From the NCBI GenBank assembly GCA_020348925.1, contig CP070758.1:4450648-4514647 (forward strand): DNA of 64,000 nucleotides, in the 5' to 3' direction. The number at the start of each line of letters is the position of its first letter. Position 1 is the first letter of the stretch. Source of the stretch: Gemmatimonadota bacterium. GTDB lineage: Bacteria; JBHIER01; G020348925. The notes under the pieces were generated by a model. The model was not told where the DNA came from and made no database searches. It saw nothing but the letters and a program-made list of their open reading frames with translations. Both the position numbers and the translations under genes were made by a program. Shown one piece after another: positions 26,977 to 37,029 of the stretch.

Positions 26977-28008
26977 ATGAAACGAAAAGCGATAGCAGAG
27001 GATGTAGGACTCGGACGGGTAAAAATTGTGTGTCGGCATGACGCTATGCGCGAGTTGATCGAGAAGTCCGAACGGATCGCACAGAATCCTCATATTACGG
27101 TGCTGATCCGTGGCGCAAGCGGTACGGGAAAAGAGCTCATAGCCCGACTCATACACTCGAGGGGACCATCAAATGCGGGCCCGTTTGTCGAAATTAATTG
27201 CTCGGCCATTCCTGATACCTTATTGGAGGCCGAACTGTTCGGGCACGAAAAAGGCGCTTTCACAGACGCGAAAATCAAGAAAAAGGGTCTTTTTGAATTG
27301 GCCGACGGTGGAACGGTTTTCTTAGATGAGATTGGGACGATGAGTATGAAATTGCAGTCCAAACTGCTTCGCGTCATCGAGGAAAAGCGGTTCATGCGTC
27401 TGGGCGGCACCGAGGAGATCGAGGTCAGCGTCAGAATTATTGCCGCGACAAATATCGACTTGGAGAAAGCGCTCGAAGACGGGACCTTTCGAGAGGATCT
27501 CTACTATCGCTTAAATGTTATCTACTTGGAATTGCCTCTGCTGCGGGATCGGGGCGACGACGTTATTCTCCTGGCGGAGCATTTTCTTAACCGTTTTTCA
27601 TCCGAATACAACCGGGATATCCGGGGACTCTCACCGGAGGCGAAACAGGTTCTCAGCGAGTACGCGTGGCCGGGAAACGTCCGGGAATTGAAAAATACGA
27701 TTGAGCGGGCTGTCTTTATGGGCAGCGGAGATGTGATTGAACCGGAGCATCTGGAGATTACGCGACGGGTCAGAGAACCTCTCTCGAAGGCCAGTATGTC
27801 CCCAGTGACGGTGACGTCGACAGGTAAAATCGAAATTAATTTTCCTTCAAGCGGCATATCCTTGGAAGCAGTTGAGCAGAGATTGATTCAGAGTGCTCTT
27901 GAAGCGTGCCGCTGGAACGTGAGCCAAGCTGCAAAACTTCTTTCACTCTCCCGGGACACTCTGCGCTATCGTATTAAAAAATTCGACCTCGATTCCCAGG
28001 AAACCTGA
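26977..28008 (+). CDS. receiver-less sigma-54 activator (NtrC family)
   Basis: An AAA+ enhancer-binding protein that opens sigma-54 promoters by ATP hydrolysis. It has Walker A GASGTGKE (46-53), Walker B TVFLDEIG (113-120), the arginine-finger region REDLYYRLNV, and a Fis-type helix-turn-helix at the end (WNVSQAAKLLSLSRDTLRYRI). The N-terminal receiver usual in PilR/NtrC is absent. The sigma-54-contact loop reads GAFTDA (93-98) instead of GAFTGA. In NorR a GAFTDA change gives signal-independent activity, so this protein may act without phosphorylation. ATG 26977 is preferred over TTG 26938. It is the obvious candidate to drive the five -24/-12 promoters in this window. Confidence 0.9.
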   Translation: MKRKAIAEDVGLGRVKIVCRHDAMRELIEKSERIAQNPHITVLIRGASGTGKELIARLIHSRGPSNAGPFVEINCSAIPDTLLEAELFGHEKGAFTDAKIKKKGLFELADGGTVFLDEIGTMSMKLQSKLLRVIEEKRFMRLGGTEEIEVSVRIIAATNIDLEKALEDGTFREDLYYRLNVIYLELPLLRDRGDDVILLAEHFLNRFSSEYNRDIRGLSPEAKQVLSEYAWPGNVRELKNTIERAVFMGSGDVIEPEHLEITRRVREPLSKASMSPVTVTSTGKIEINFPSSGISLEAVEQRLIQSALEACRWNVSQAAKLLSLSRDTLRYRIKKFDLDSQET

Positions 28009-28430
28009 GCGCACCGTTTCCTTCCCCTCGCATTTCTATTTCATCGCAAATATTTTAAAAGTTCTCATTTCTTCCAACCGACGTACTCCTGTCTCGATGT
28101 ACAATAAGAACGTATATGGGGCAAATTTCCCACGGCATTGCTCTTTTCATATATTTGGGTTATATCTCCCTGAACGGCAGCCTCGCAGCTTTGACATCCT
28201 GCCAGATCGTCCGCTCGCTGAGAGGTTCAGTGCTGTCGAATAATATATTATAAGATATTGTATTTTAAGTGAATACGTTATTTTCTCTGGGAGACTGTTG
28301 CCGGTTCATTCCCTTTTTTTGAAATACTGTGAGCAGTCGGGTGGAGCGGGTACATTTTTTGCAGAATTTATGCCTGAACGTTTGAAGTTGATAAATACGG
28401 TCTGTGGGACATAACAGGAATAGAGAGAGG
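28009..28430 (+). other. gene-free leader before the TPR gene
   Basis: This stretch is AT-rich, especially 28240-28290. I see no convincing promoter pair, terminator or small gene. Confidence 0.35.
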
Positions 28431-28438
28431 TGACCGAA

Positions 28439-29281
28439 GTGGGAATATATCGAAGCAGCCCCAGAATTTATGAAAATGGAAAGGATCCGAGAAATGTCGC
28501 TGAAGGGTTGACAGATTTGGGGGTGGTGTACTTTGAATTGGGGAATTGCGATTTTGCCCTGGGGCATTTTGAGAGAGCGTTTCGTCTTGCCGAGAAGATC
28601 GGCTATGAAGCCGTTATGGCCAATGTTTTGAATAATCTGAGTGTGATCTCTGCCGTTCAGGGATATCTCGATAGGGCTGTCCTTCACGGGCAAGACTGTC
28701 TTGCCCGCTACGGAAAATTGCAGGATCGCTTTGGATTGGCTCAAGCGTACAACAATTTGGGCATGGTGTATTTGGAGAAACGAGCCAGCCAAAATGCTCT
28801 TGATTGTTTTGAAAAGGGTTTGCATGTTTCACACAGGTTGGAGAGCTGCGCTCTGGTCGCTACCATATATGTGAATAAGGCCGATTATAACCTGAGGAGG
28901 TCGGACTTTCGGGCGGCGTCTCATTTTTGTGAGTTGGCCTCCGGACTCTACCGGCAACTTGGAGATTACCGGGGGATAGCGGAAACGGAGAAAATTTTCG
29001 GACTTATTGCTTTTTCCAGCGGCGATCCTCAGAGGGCTCGGGCACTTTTGGAGCATGCTCTGGAACTGACGAAACGGCACGGAACCTATTATGCCCTTGC
29101 CGAGGTGTATCGAGAATTGGGTTCCTTCTATCGAAAGAAAGGCTATCGTCGCAAAGCGTACGCAGCTTTATCAACAGCGTTCAGCAGCTTTGAGCAGTTG
29201 GGCTCGAAAAAGAAGGCCGGTCAGATAAAAAGTGAGCTCTATCAGTTGCACAAATCGCGACGATTCAAAAAAGATGCTTGA
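28439..29281 (+). CDS. TPR-repeat protein
   Basis: A 280-residue, all-helical protein with about six tetratricopeptide repeats. Typical lines are LGVVYFELGNCDFALGHFER, AYNNLGMVYLEKRASQNALD and LGSFYRKKGYRRKAY. No signal peptide or catalytic domain is seen. GTG 28439 is preferred because AGGTGA stands 5 nt before it. The gene runs 20 nt ahead of the GGDEF protein gene, so it likely acts in the same pathway as a scaffold. Resemblance to TPR modules of signal-transduction proteins does not give a specific function. Confidence 0.75.
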   Translation: MGIYRSSPRIYENGKDPRNVAEGLTDLGVVYFELGNCDFALGHFERAFRLAEKIGYEAVMANVLNNLSVISAVQGYLDRAVLHGQDCLARYGKLQDRFGLAQAYNNLGMVYLEKRASQNALDCFEKGLHVSHRLESCALVATIYVNKADYNLRRSDFRAASHFCELASGLYRQLGDYRGIAETEKIFGLIAFSSGDPQRARALLEHALELTKRHGTYYALAEVYRELGSFYRKKGYRRKAYAALSTAFSSFEQLGSKKKAGQIKSELYQLHKSRRFKKDA

Positions 29282-29301
29282 ACTTGTGGTGGAATCGTGT
29301 C

Positions 29302-32300
29302 ATGGATGAGACCTATCGCATTTTAGTTGTGGATGACGAAGAGATCATCGCTACAGCACTGGGAGATATCCTGACAGAGGAGGGATACTGGGTCGCACGT
29401 GTGGGGAGTGGAAGAGAAGCAATACAACTGTTACAGAAAGAAAGTTTCGATGTTGTCGTTACAGATCTGATCATGGAGGAAGGAGACGGTCTTTTTGTTA
29501 TCCGTACATTGAGTCATCTCTATCCAGAAACTATTGTCATCATTTTAACCGGCCATAGTTCTATTGATACGGCCGTTGAGGCAATACGAGCAGGTGCCTA
29601 TGACTACTTGGTGAAGCCGTGTAACAATGATTACCTGAAAGCGACCATCAGGAGAGGACTGGAGAAAAAAAGACTGAGTCAGCAGTTGCATACACGGACG
29701 CTCCAGTTGGAACAGTCGAGTACAGAACTGGCACAGAAAACCGAACAGCTTTCAACACTTCATGAAATCTCCACCAATCTCCAAGGCGTTCACGATGTGA
29801 ATGAGTTGCTGAATCACATCGCCGATGGTATACACGCACGTTTGGGTTTTCGAAAGATGCGGATCGGTTTACTCTCTGAGAACAATCGTTATCTCCGATG
29901 GCGAAAGGAGGTAGACACATCCGGCTCGGGTGGGGTGTCGCCGGACACGAAGGAGACTCCCGTTGAAGCCATCTGTGAAGTCATGTCCCGGTCGCAAAAG
30001 TTCGAACAATCGTATTATGTTCAAGCATCGGATATTTCAAAATACGATTTTTCTCAGGGAACGTTATCGGCGGAAACGGATGCGGAAGTGATTTGTGATG
30101 GCTGGTGTTTTGATGGGGCTTTGCTCATCCCTTTGTCCGCTGAGAGTGAGCATGAGATTCGTATGGGAATTCTGGTCATCGATGCTTCTCAAAACGGACA
30201 TCCACCATCACCGGGAACCGTGAAGATATTGGAAACATTTGCTCATACGGCAAGTGCTGCTCTTGAGAGGGTGCAGCTCGAAAAAAGATTGAGACGAATA
30301 TACGATTTAAGCAAGGAGATGACTCATACGGCCAGCGTGAATGAGATCATTTCAATTGTTGTTCAGGCTATGGCAAATATTCTCAGATTCGACCATTGTT
30401 CTGTAAGCCTACTCGATAAGAAACGGAGAGTATTGAAAACTGTGGCATGCCTCGGATTCCCGGAGAAGGAGCTTGGCCGAGAGTTTCCGATTGATGGGGA
30501 CATCGGCATCTGTGCCTGGGTAGCTCGGACTGGGAGAACGGCCAATGTTTCTGATGTAAGAGAAGACCCGAGGTACGTGGTAGGAGCCCCTGCTTCAAAA
30601 TCGGAATTGGCAGTCCCCGTCATCATGAAAAATAGGGTGTACGGGGTCTTGAATGTGGAAAGCGATCGAGTTGCAGCCTTTAGTGACACAGATGTAAGGC
30701 CTCTGGTCGCATTGGCATCTCAAACTGCTGTGGCAATGGAGCATACCCGTCTGGAGGAGAAACTTTCGGCTCTGTATGGGTTGAACCAGGAGATGTCTTT
30801 AGCCATGAGCTTGGACGATGTGTTGGAGATGGTTCTCGATGGGGCTCAAGAAATTTTGGAATTTGATCACTATGCCCTCATGTTTATCGACGATGAAAAA
30901 AATGAATTGTACGTAAAGAAATTTCGTGGTTTTCAGAAAAATATTGAATGCTTGCGGCTCCGTCTCAATGAAGGAAGGGGCATCACGACCATAGTAGCGA
31001 ACACAGGTGAACCAATTTACGTTCCTGATGTCACGCAGGACAGGCGGTATGTTCCGGGTTGGAGGGGAACACGGTCCGAATTGGCTGTTCCTCTTAAGAT
31101 TCGAGAAAAAGTGATCGGTGTATTTAATGTTGAAAGTTGCGAGAAAGCCGCTTTCGATGATAACGATTACAAATTATTTGTAACATTGTCCGCTCAAACC
31201 GCGGCGGCAATTGAAGACATAAAACTTCTCGAGGAAATACAACAGACGAAGAATTTCCTAAAAAATCTCGTGGACAGCTCGGTCGATGCCATCATCACTA
31301 CGGATGTTCGAGGGAAGATCACTTTTTTTAGTAAGGGGGCCGAAAGCATTTTTGGTTATTCATCTCAGGAAGCTATTCAACAACCTGTCTCCAAATACTT
31401 TGTCCATGGAAAAAGCGAAGCCAAAAATATTATGGCGATGCTCTATGATAACGGAAAAATTCAAAATTTAGAAACTGAATTTTATACAAAGGATGGTCGT
31501 ATTCTATCTGTTAGCTTGTCGGCGGCTCTTTTAAAAAATGAACAGGGAGAGATGGTCGGAACTGTGGGGATCAGCAAAGACATCACGGAAGTAAAGAAAT
31601 TAGAGAAAAACATGAAAGAGACGAAAAATTATTTGGAAAACCTGATCGAACACTCTCAAGATGCCCTCTATGCCATTGATTTGGACGGCAATATTACAAT
31701 GTGGAATAGTGGAGCCGAGTATCTGTACGGATATACAAAGGAGGAGGTTCTGGGTACGTGTGGTGACGATCTCCTCGATCCGAAAGATCATAAGCGAAAG
31801 ACGAATGATATCATTGAGAAAGTGAGGGCTTTCGGTCGGTTGGTTGATGAGGAGGTTTTTCGAGTTCGTAAAGATGGAAAAGCGATCCCAGTGACCGCAA
31901 CATTTTCACCGATCCTTGACGCCGAAGGAGCCATCACAGGCATTTCGGTCATCGATAAAGATCTCTCTCTGCGGAAACGTTTGGAAACGGCTCTCCGTAA
32001 GAGCAATGCGAGATTGAAGGATTTATCCCTGACCGATGATCTCACGCTCCTGTACAACCGTCGCTACCTCAATCAGAAACTGGAAGAAGAAATAAAACGA
32101 TCGAAGAGATTTGACCGCCCGTTGGCCTTCGTAATGATCGATATCGATCATTTTAAAAATTACAATGATTCATACGGGCATCCGAAGGGGGATGAGATCC
32201 TAAAGGAATTGGCGAGAATCATTGTCGACAATTGTCGCGACGTCGATTTGGTCGCCCGATACGGTGGTGAAGAATTTAGTATTCTCCTTCCCGAAACGAC

Positions 32301-32586
32301 ACCTCTCGAGGCGTTTCAACAAGCAGAAAGGATTCGCACCTTAATTGAAGATCACAATTTTGAGGGGGAGGAGTTGCAACCGGATGGTCGACTCACGGTC
32401 AGTCTTGGTATCGCCATATATCCGAATGATGCAAAGACGAAACATGAGATTGTTGAATTTGCTGATCGCGCTCTTTACTGGGCCAAGGAGTCAGGACGAA
32501 ACCGAGTCAAACACTTTTCGCACTTAGAGTGTGCGACTGCACAATTTCACTCAATCGGCCAATCAGCGTGCGGGAATGAATCCTGA
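29302..32586 (+). CDS. REC-GAF-GAF-GAF-PAS-PAS-GGDEF diguanylate cyclase
   Basis: A cytoplasmic multi-sensor cyclase of 1094 residues making c-di-GMP from two GTP. Its domains are a receiver (1-120; Asp55, VVDDEE acid pocket), a coiled coil, three GAF domains (about 165-330, 335-490 and 495-645), two PAS domains (about 650-775 and 775-900) and GGDEF (about 905-1075). The active-site motif reads GGEEF, which is functional. RDVD five residues upstream is an I-site (RxxD) for product inhibition. No membrane segment is present. ATG 29302 is preferred over an upstream TTG. It is the likely local source of the ligand sensed by the GEMM-I leaders. Confidence 0.93.
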   Translation: MDETYRILVVDDEEIIATALGDILTEEGYWVARVGSGREAIQLLQKESFDVVVTDLIMEEGDGLFVIRTLSHLYPETIVIILTGHSSIDTAVEAIRAGAYDYLVKPCNNDYLKATIRRGLEKKRLSQQLHTRTLQLEQSSTELAQKTEQLSTLHEISTNLQGVHDVNELLNHIADGIHARLGFRKMRIGLLSENNRYLRWRKEVDTSGSGGVSPDTKETPVEAICEVMSRSQKFEQSYYVQASDISKYDFSQGTLSAETDAEVICDGWCFDGALLIPLSAESEHEIRMGILVIDASQNGHPPSPGTVKILETFAHTASAALERVQLEKRLRRIYDLSKEMTHTASVNEIISIVVQAMANILRFDHCSVSLLDKKRRVLKTVACLGFPEKELGREFPIDGDIGICAWVARTGRTANVSDVREDPRYVVGAPASKSELAVPVIMKNRVYGVLNVESDRVAAFSDTDVRPLVALASQTAVAMEHTRLEEKLSALYGLNQEMSLAMSLDDVLEMVLDGAQEILEFDHYALMFIDDEKNELYVKKFRGFQKNIECLRLRLNEGRGITTIVANTGEPIYVPDVTQDRRYVPGWRGTRSELAVPLKIREKVIGVFNVESCEKAAFDDNDYKLFVTLSAQTAAAIEDIKLLEEIQQTKNFLKNLVDSSVDAIITTDVRGKITFFSKGAESIFGYSSQEAIQQPVSKYFVHGKSEAKNIMAMLYDNGKIQNLETEFYTKDGRILSVSLSAALLKNEQGEMVGTVGISKDITEVKKLEKNMKETKNYLENLIEHSQDALYAIDLDGNITMWNSGAEYLYGYTKEEVLGTCGDDLLDPKDHKRKTNDIIEKVRAFGRLVDEEVFRVRKDGKAIPVTATFSPILDAEGAITGISVIDKDLSLRKRLETALRKSNARLKDLSLTDDLTLLYNRRYLNQKLEEEIKRSKRFDRPLAFVMIDIDHFKNYNDSYGHPKGDEILKELARIIVDNCRDVDLVARYGGEEFSILLPETTPLEAFQQAERIRTLIEDHNFEGEELQPDGRLTVSLGIAIYPNDAKTKHEIVEFADRALYWAKESGRNRVKHFSHLECATAQFHSIGQSACGNES

Positions 32587-32683
32587 GAACTTTTAACCGA
32601 CACTGCTGATTGTTGTTGAAATATTTGAAATCTCAGTTTTCAGCAAATCGTTGAAAAACGGAGACCGGGAAAGGAAGAAGAGA

Positions 32684-33706
32684 ATGATAGCACATCAAGC
32701 GAGAATACTTATTGTCGACGATGATGAAGTCATTCGAGATCTCCTCTCGCAGCGATTGCAGGAAGAAGGATATATGTGTGAAGTGGCCGATAATGGCTCA
32801 ACTGCACTGGCGCATATTGAACTCGATTCATTTCATGTTATGTTGGCTGATATTCGAATGCCTCAAATGGATGGTTACGAGCTCTTAACAGCTGCAAGGG
32901 ACATCGATCCAGACATGCAGGTCATCATGGTGACTGGTATCCGTGAAACGACCGAAGCTGTTAAGGCTATGAAATTAGGAGCATATGATTACGTCATGAA
33001 ACCATTCGACCTGGAAGATGTGGTTCATGGGGTAAGAAGAGCTCTGGAAAAACAGGAATTGAAATTTCAGAATAGACTGTATCACAAGAATTTGGAAAAC
33101 AGAGTGCGTGAAGCCACGAAAGAGCTTATTGAAAAAAACAGACAGATTCAAATTCTTCTCTTCAATACGATTACGTCTTTTGTGAATGTTTTGGAAGCGA
33201 AAGACAAATATACTGAGGGTCATTCAAAGCGTGTTGCGGAAAGTGCTGTTAAGGTCGCTCGAACCTGTACCCTTACTCGTTCTGAAATTGAAAACATGAG
33301 ATTGGCCGGACTGTTGCATGATATTGGTAAAGTGGGCATACGGGAAAAAACCCTTCAGAAGCCAGGCGCATTAACCGCTGAGGAATATGATGAAGTGAAG
33401 CAACATCCACTCATTGCAGAGCGAATCCTCGAACCAATCGAAGAACTCCACATGGTCTTGCGGGATATTAAGCATCATCATGAAAGATATGATGGCATGG
33501 GATACCCGGCAGGCTTGCGGGGCGAAGAAATCCCTTTTGGGGCAAGAATTTTGGCTTTGTCTGACACCTATGATGCAATGACTTCAGAGAGACCCTACCG
33601 ATCGGCGTTCAGTCATGAGCAGGCATTGAAGGAGATTGAGATGAACGCAGGGAAGCAGTTCGATCCTGAATTGGTTGCTCAATTTCTCATGCTTTACTCT
33701 TACTGA
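32684..33706 (+). CDS. REC-HD-GYP response regulator (RpfG-like)
   Basis: A 340-residue protein with a receiver (1-120; phospho-acceptor Asp56 in VMLADIRMP), a helical linker and a full HD-GYP domain. Both signature motifs are intact: HDIGK near residue 211 and HHERYDGMGYP near 265. This class hydrolyses c-di-GMP. AAGGAAG stands 6 nt before ATG 32684. It follows the cyclase gene by about 100 nt, giving a maker and a breaker of c-di-GMP in one unit. Confidence 0.92.
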   Translation: MIAHQARILIVDDDEVIRDLLSQRLQEEGYMCEVADNGSTALAHIELDSFHVMLADIRMPQMDGYELLTAARDIDPDMQVIMVTGIRETTEAVKAMKLGAYDYVMKPFDLEDVVHGVRRALEKQELKFQNRLYHKNLENRVREATKELIEKNRQIQILLFNTITSFVNVLEAKDKYTEGHSKRVAESAVKVARTCTLTRSEIENMRLAGLLHDIGKVGIREKTLQKPGALTAEEYDEVKQHPLIAERILEPIEELHMVLRDIKHHHERYDGMGYPAGLRGEEIPFGARILALSDTYDAMTSERPYRSAFSHEQALKEIEMNAGKQFDPELVAQFLMLYSY

Positions 33707-33849
33707 AGAATACGTCTCTATACGATCAGCGTTGCGCGGAACGCTGCAGCCACCATATTCCTTTCTCAAAGCAAGATGTGACGAATGAGGGAGATGCCTC
33801 ACTTCGCTCGGAACAATTTCATTGTGGGCATGAGAATACCTCGCAAGAG

Positions 33850-33927
33850 CTCTCATTGACAGGCAAGTAGAATGATGTTTCGTCATTCAACCTGTCTCGG
33901 GCTCGCCTCCGGGCTTTGCAATGAGAG
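33850..33927. other. structured stretch between converging genes
   Basis: An outer 9-bp pairing (33850-33858 with 33919-33927) encloses an inner hairpin with GACAGG/CCTGTC arms (33858-33895) capped by GAATGATG/CGTCATTC. There is no T run, so it is not a standard terminator on either strand. The rest of 33707-34018 shows no gene. Confidence 0.4.
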
Positions 33928-34018
33928 ACAAGAGGATCAGAGTGCTTCCCAAACTTTATCCCGTATGTGTTGCGGGACTGGCACTGACGGTCAATGAAGA
34001 GAACGGAGAGATGGCGGT

Positions 34019-36985
34019 TTAATATTCTTGATGTGGGTTGTCGAGACTTTTTTGAATGGTTCGTTTCAATGTATCAATATCGAAAGGTTTTTCAATGTGG
34101 GGAATTCCCGTCTTGTCGAAAAAATCTCGCAGATCAGGACTGATGGCATATCCAGTGATGAAGAGTATTCGCTTGGCCTGTTCGGGATATGATGCCACAA
34201 TTCTATTATACAGTTGCCGCCCATCAATACCTGGCATCTTTACGTCGGTGAGAATGAGATCGTAATCGGTTTTATTCATAAGTTTGAGCGCAATATGTCC
34301 ACTCACTGCTGTATCAACACGATATCCCAGGCCGGTTAAAATATCAAACATCAAATCGAGGACGACCTGCTCGTCATCGACAACTAAAATATTTGCTCCA
34401 AAGGAGGATGGGACCTCTTGTATATCGGCGACCCTGGATTCGGTTACAGACTCTTCCACAACAGGAAACTCGATAACGAAGGTTGCTCCCTCGCCATACT
34501 TGCTGGTTGCGTATATGCTTCCTTCGTGTTCCTTTACAAATCCGTAGGAAAGGCTGAGTCCCAATCCGGTTCCCTGACCTACACCTTTTGTGGTGAAAAA
34601 TGGGTCAAAGATACGTTTCAGATTTTCCGGGGGAATACCAGGACCTGTGTCGCTGAACTTTATACGAATGGTCTCTTTGGAGCTTTCAGTTTGTATGATT
34701 AATTGCCGATGTTCTTTCACCTTTAACAGCGCCTGATGGGCATTCGTGATAATATTCAGGAAAACTTGCTCCAACTGGTGAGGATCAGCCATTGTTTTCG
34801 GCAAGTGTTCATCGAGTTTCGTAATAACTTCCACTGCATCAACATGCAACTGATATGCTCTCAGATTCAAGGCGCTTTCAATGACCACATTGACATTCAG
34901 ATAGGTCCTCTGAGGTTTCTGGCGTCGGGCAAAACTGAGCAAATTGTTGACTATCTTCTGACACCGCGTGGCTTCCTTGTGTATTTTTTCGACATCGCGT
35001 TTCACTTGAGGAGCGCAATCGGAGACCAAAAGTAACTGGGAAAAACCGAGAACTCCGGTCAACGGATTGTTCAATTCATGGGCTATGCCGGAGATGAATT
35101 CCCCCAGAGCTGAGAGTTTCTCAGCTTGAGCAAGTTGTTCCCGAAGTTTTTTTTCTTCTTTTTCAAATATTCTTCTTTCGGAGATATTCTTCCCGATACC
35201 CAGTGTCCCTATGACGTTTCCATTTTCATCGCAGACTGATGAAATTGATAAGGAAATTGGAATGGGAGAATTATCCTTTGCAAGAACATCAGTTTCATAA
35301 TTTTGAATGTGGTTTCTTTCTCTCAACTGGAAACCGATTTTTTCAGCCTCTTCTTTCCCTCCGACCAGGTAATCAAAAATGTTTCGTCCTGTAATTTCAT
35401 CTGCAGAGTAGCCGAGAATCCGTTCAGCACCTTTACTGAAAAAGGTGATTACACCTCTCCTGTCGGTACTCACAATGGCGTCGGGAGTACTATCCACAAG
35501 GTTTTCAAGATATCGTTTGGTTCGATCGATTTCTCCCATAAGATTCGTGATTTCAATGGACGATGCTGCCTGAGAGGCCAAAGCTTCAAGCAGAGCAACA
35601 TCTTTATTGTCGAATGCATTGAGCATACTGCTCTCAACGTTCAGAACTCCGATAACTTTGTCCTTTATTTTCATAGGTACGGCCAGTTCCGATAATGTGC
35701 CGGGTCGCCCTTCGAGGTAATGGGGATTTTTCCGAACGTCAGGAACTAAAATGGGTTTTCCGGTTCGTATTGCTTGAACAGTGATGCCGATATCTCCATG
35801 AACTTGTAATCGGCGTGATTCCACCTCTTGTGGGTACCCGATGTGGGATACAATACTCGTCATCTTCGTCTTTTCATCGATCAGAATAATGGCAATATTG
35901 TCAAAATGGAGTACTTTTGTTGCCGTTTCAAGAACAGCTGAATAAATTTGATTGTGATCCAGGGCTAAGGTTGCATCCCGGCTGACGTTATAAATGGCAG
36001 CCAATTTTTCCTCAAGCCTTGCTCGATCAATGGCTGCGCTCGCAGTATTCGCAAATGTCTCGAAGGTTTGAATTGTTGCCGAAGAAGGAATTCTCCCGTC
36101 AGTTGGATTCCCGACGGATATGATGCCTATGAGTTCCTTTCTCTCCGACATCAAGGGAGTGTAAAGTGCATCGCCGAAATACCACTCTGTACCCTCATCC
36201 CCAGCAGTGAGATCATTTGAGGGGCGTCCATAGTGTGCCGTAGTTTCGTCGTGTTCAGAATAGCGAATGTAATATGAGCGGCTTATCCTGTATTTTTCTT
36301 TAAAAAGATTTCCGATTTCATTGAGTGGAACTTTTTGGGATTTGAGTTTTTCAAGTTCATCCTCGGGGACACCCACCGCGGATTTTACTTCCAGTATTCT
36401 TTCATTTTTATTGACGAACCTGATGAGGACTCTCTCGAAACCTAAACTGTCCTTGATGCCGTGTAAGATTTGAAACAGCAAATCGTCCAATTTCGTAAAT
36501 TTTTGAAAGTTATCAAAAATATCATAAATGACAGAAAGCTGCTCCATTCGCTCGGCAAGTTGTGTGTTGGCTCTTTCGAGTTCAAAAGTCTTTCTTTTGA
36601 GTTCGGTCTCGAGCAGCTTCTTGTCCAGTCCTCGCCGGACGGCCATTTTCAGCTGATGGGGAGGGTATGGTTTGACAAGATAATCGTATGCCCCTTTCCG
36701 CATGGCTTCGAGGGCTGAGTCAAGAGAGGCGTAACCGGTAACAATCACGGCGATGAATTCAGTAAGAGTCTCTCTAATTTTTTCGATCACATCGAGGTCA
36801 TGTATGCTCTCCGGCAACACATTCATGAGGACGAGATCGAAGGATTCTTTCTCGAAACACTGTAATGCAGAGCGACCATTGGAAACAGCGGTCACATCGT
36901 ATCCCTCACCATCCAATATGTCTTTTATTGTTGTGGCCTCAGTCCGCTCATTGTCAATGATTAAAATTCTTTCTGGATGTCCCAT
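34019..36985 (-). CDS. hybrid sensor kinase: pseudo-REC, GAF, GAF, PAS, HisKA, HATPase, REC
   Basis: A 988-residue soluble kinase. The N-terminal receiver is degenerate: the phospho-acceptor position is Asn55 (LVLMN) and the acid pocket reads IDNE, so it cannot be phosphorylated normally. GAF domains span about 165-325 and 335-490, with PAS at about 505-620. HisKA carries the His in GIAHELNNPL near 635. HATPase has NIITNAHQAL, DTGPGIPPE and GTGLGLS. The C-terminal receiver is intact (VVDDE, LTDVKMPG). The first 170 residues closely resemble the GGDEF protein encoded head-on at 29302. It is the last gene of a four-gene minus-strand operon. Confidence 0.9.
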   Translation of the reverse strand: MGHPERILIIDNERTEATTIKDILDGEGYDVTAVSNGRSALQCFEKESFDLVLMNVLPESIHDLDVIEKIRETLTEFIAVIVTGYASLDSALEAMRKGAYDYLVKPYPPHQLKMAVRRGLDKKLLETELKRKTFELERANTQLAERMEQLSVIYDIFDNFQKFTKLDDLLFQILHGIKDSLGFERVLIRFVNKNERILEVKSAVGVPEDELEKLKSQKVPLNEIGNLFKEKYRISRSYYIRYSEHDETTAHYGRPSNDLTAGDEGTEWYFGDALYTPLMSERKELIGIISVGNPTDGRIPSSATIQTFETFANTASAAIDRARLEEKLAAIYNVSRDATLALDHNQIYSAVLETATKVLHFDNIAIILIDEKTKMTSIVSHIGYPQEVESRRLQVHGDIGITVQAIRTGKPILVPDVRKNPHYLEGRPGTLSELAVPMKIKDKVIGVLNVESSMLNAFDNKDVALLEALASQAASSIEITNLMGEIDRTKRYLENLVDSTPDAIVSTDRRGVITFFSKGAERILGYSADEITGRNIFDYLVGGKEEAEKIGFQLRERNHIQNYETDVLAKDNSPIPISLSISSVCDENGNVIGTLGIGKNISERRIFEKEEKKLREQLAQAEKLSALGEFISGIAHELNNPLTGVLGFSQLLLVSDCAPQVKRDVEKIHKEATRCQKIVNNLLSFARRQKPQRTYLNVNVVIESALNLRAYQLHVDAVEVITKLDEHLPKTMADPHQLEQVFLNIITNAHQALLKVKEHRQLIIQTESSKETIRIKFSDTGPGIPPENLKRIFDPFFTTKGVGQGTGLGLSLSYGFVKEHEGSIYATSKYGEGATFVIEFPVVEESVTESRVADIQEVPSSFGANILVVDDEQVVLDLMFDILTGLGYRVDTAVSGHIALKLMNKTDYDLILTDVKMPGIDGRQLYNRIVASYPEQAKRILFITGYAISPDLRDFFDKTGIPHIEKPFDIDTLKRTIQKSLDNPHQEY

Positions 36986-37029
36986 GGAAGCACCTAAGTC
37001 CTGCGCTTTTTTACAGTATTGTAGCGTTC

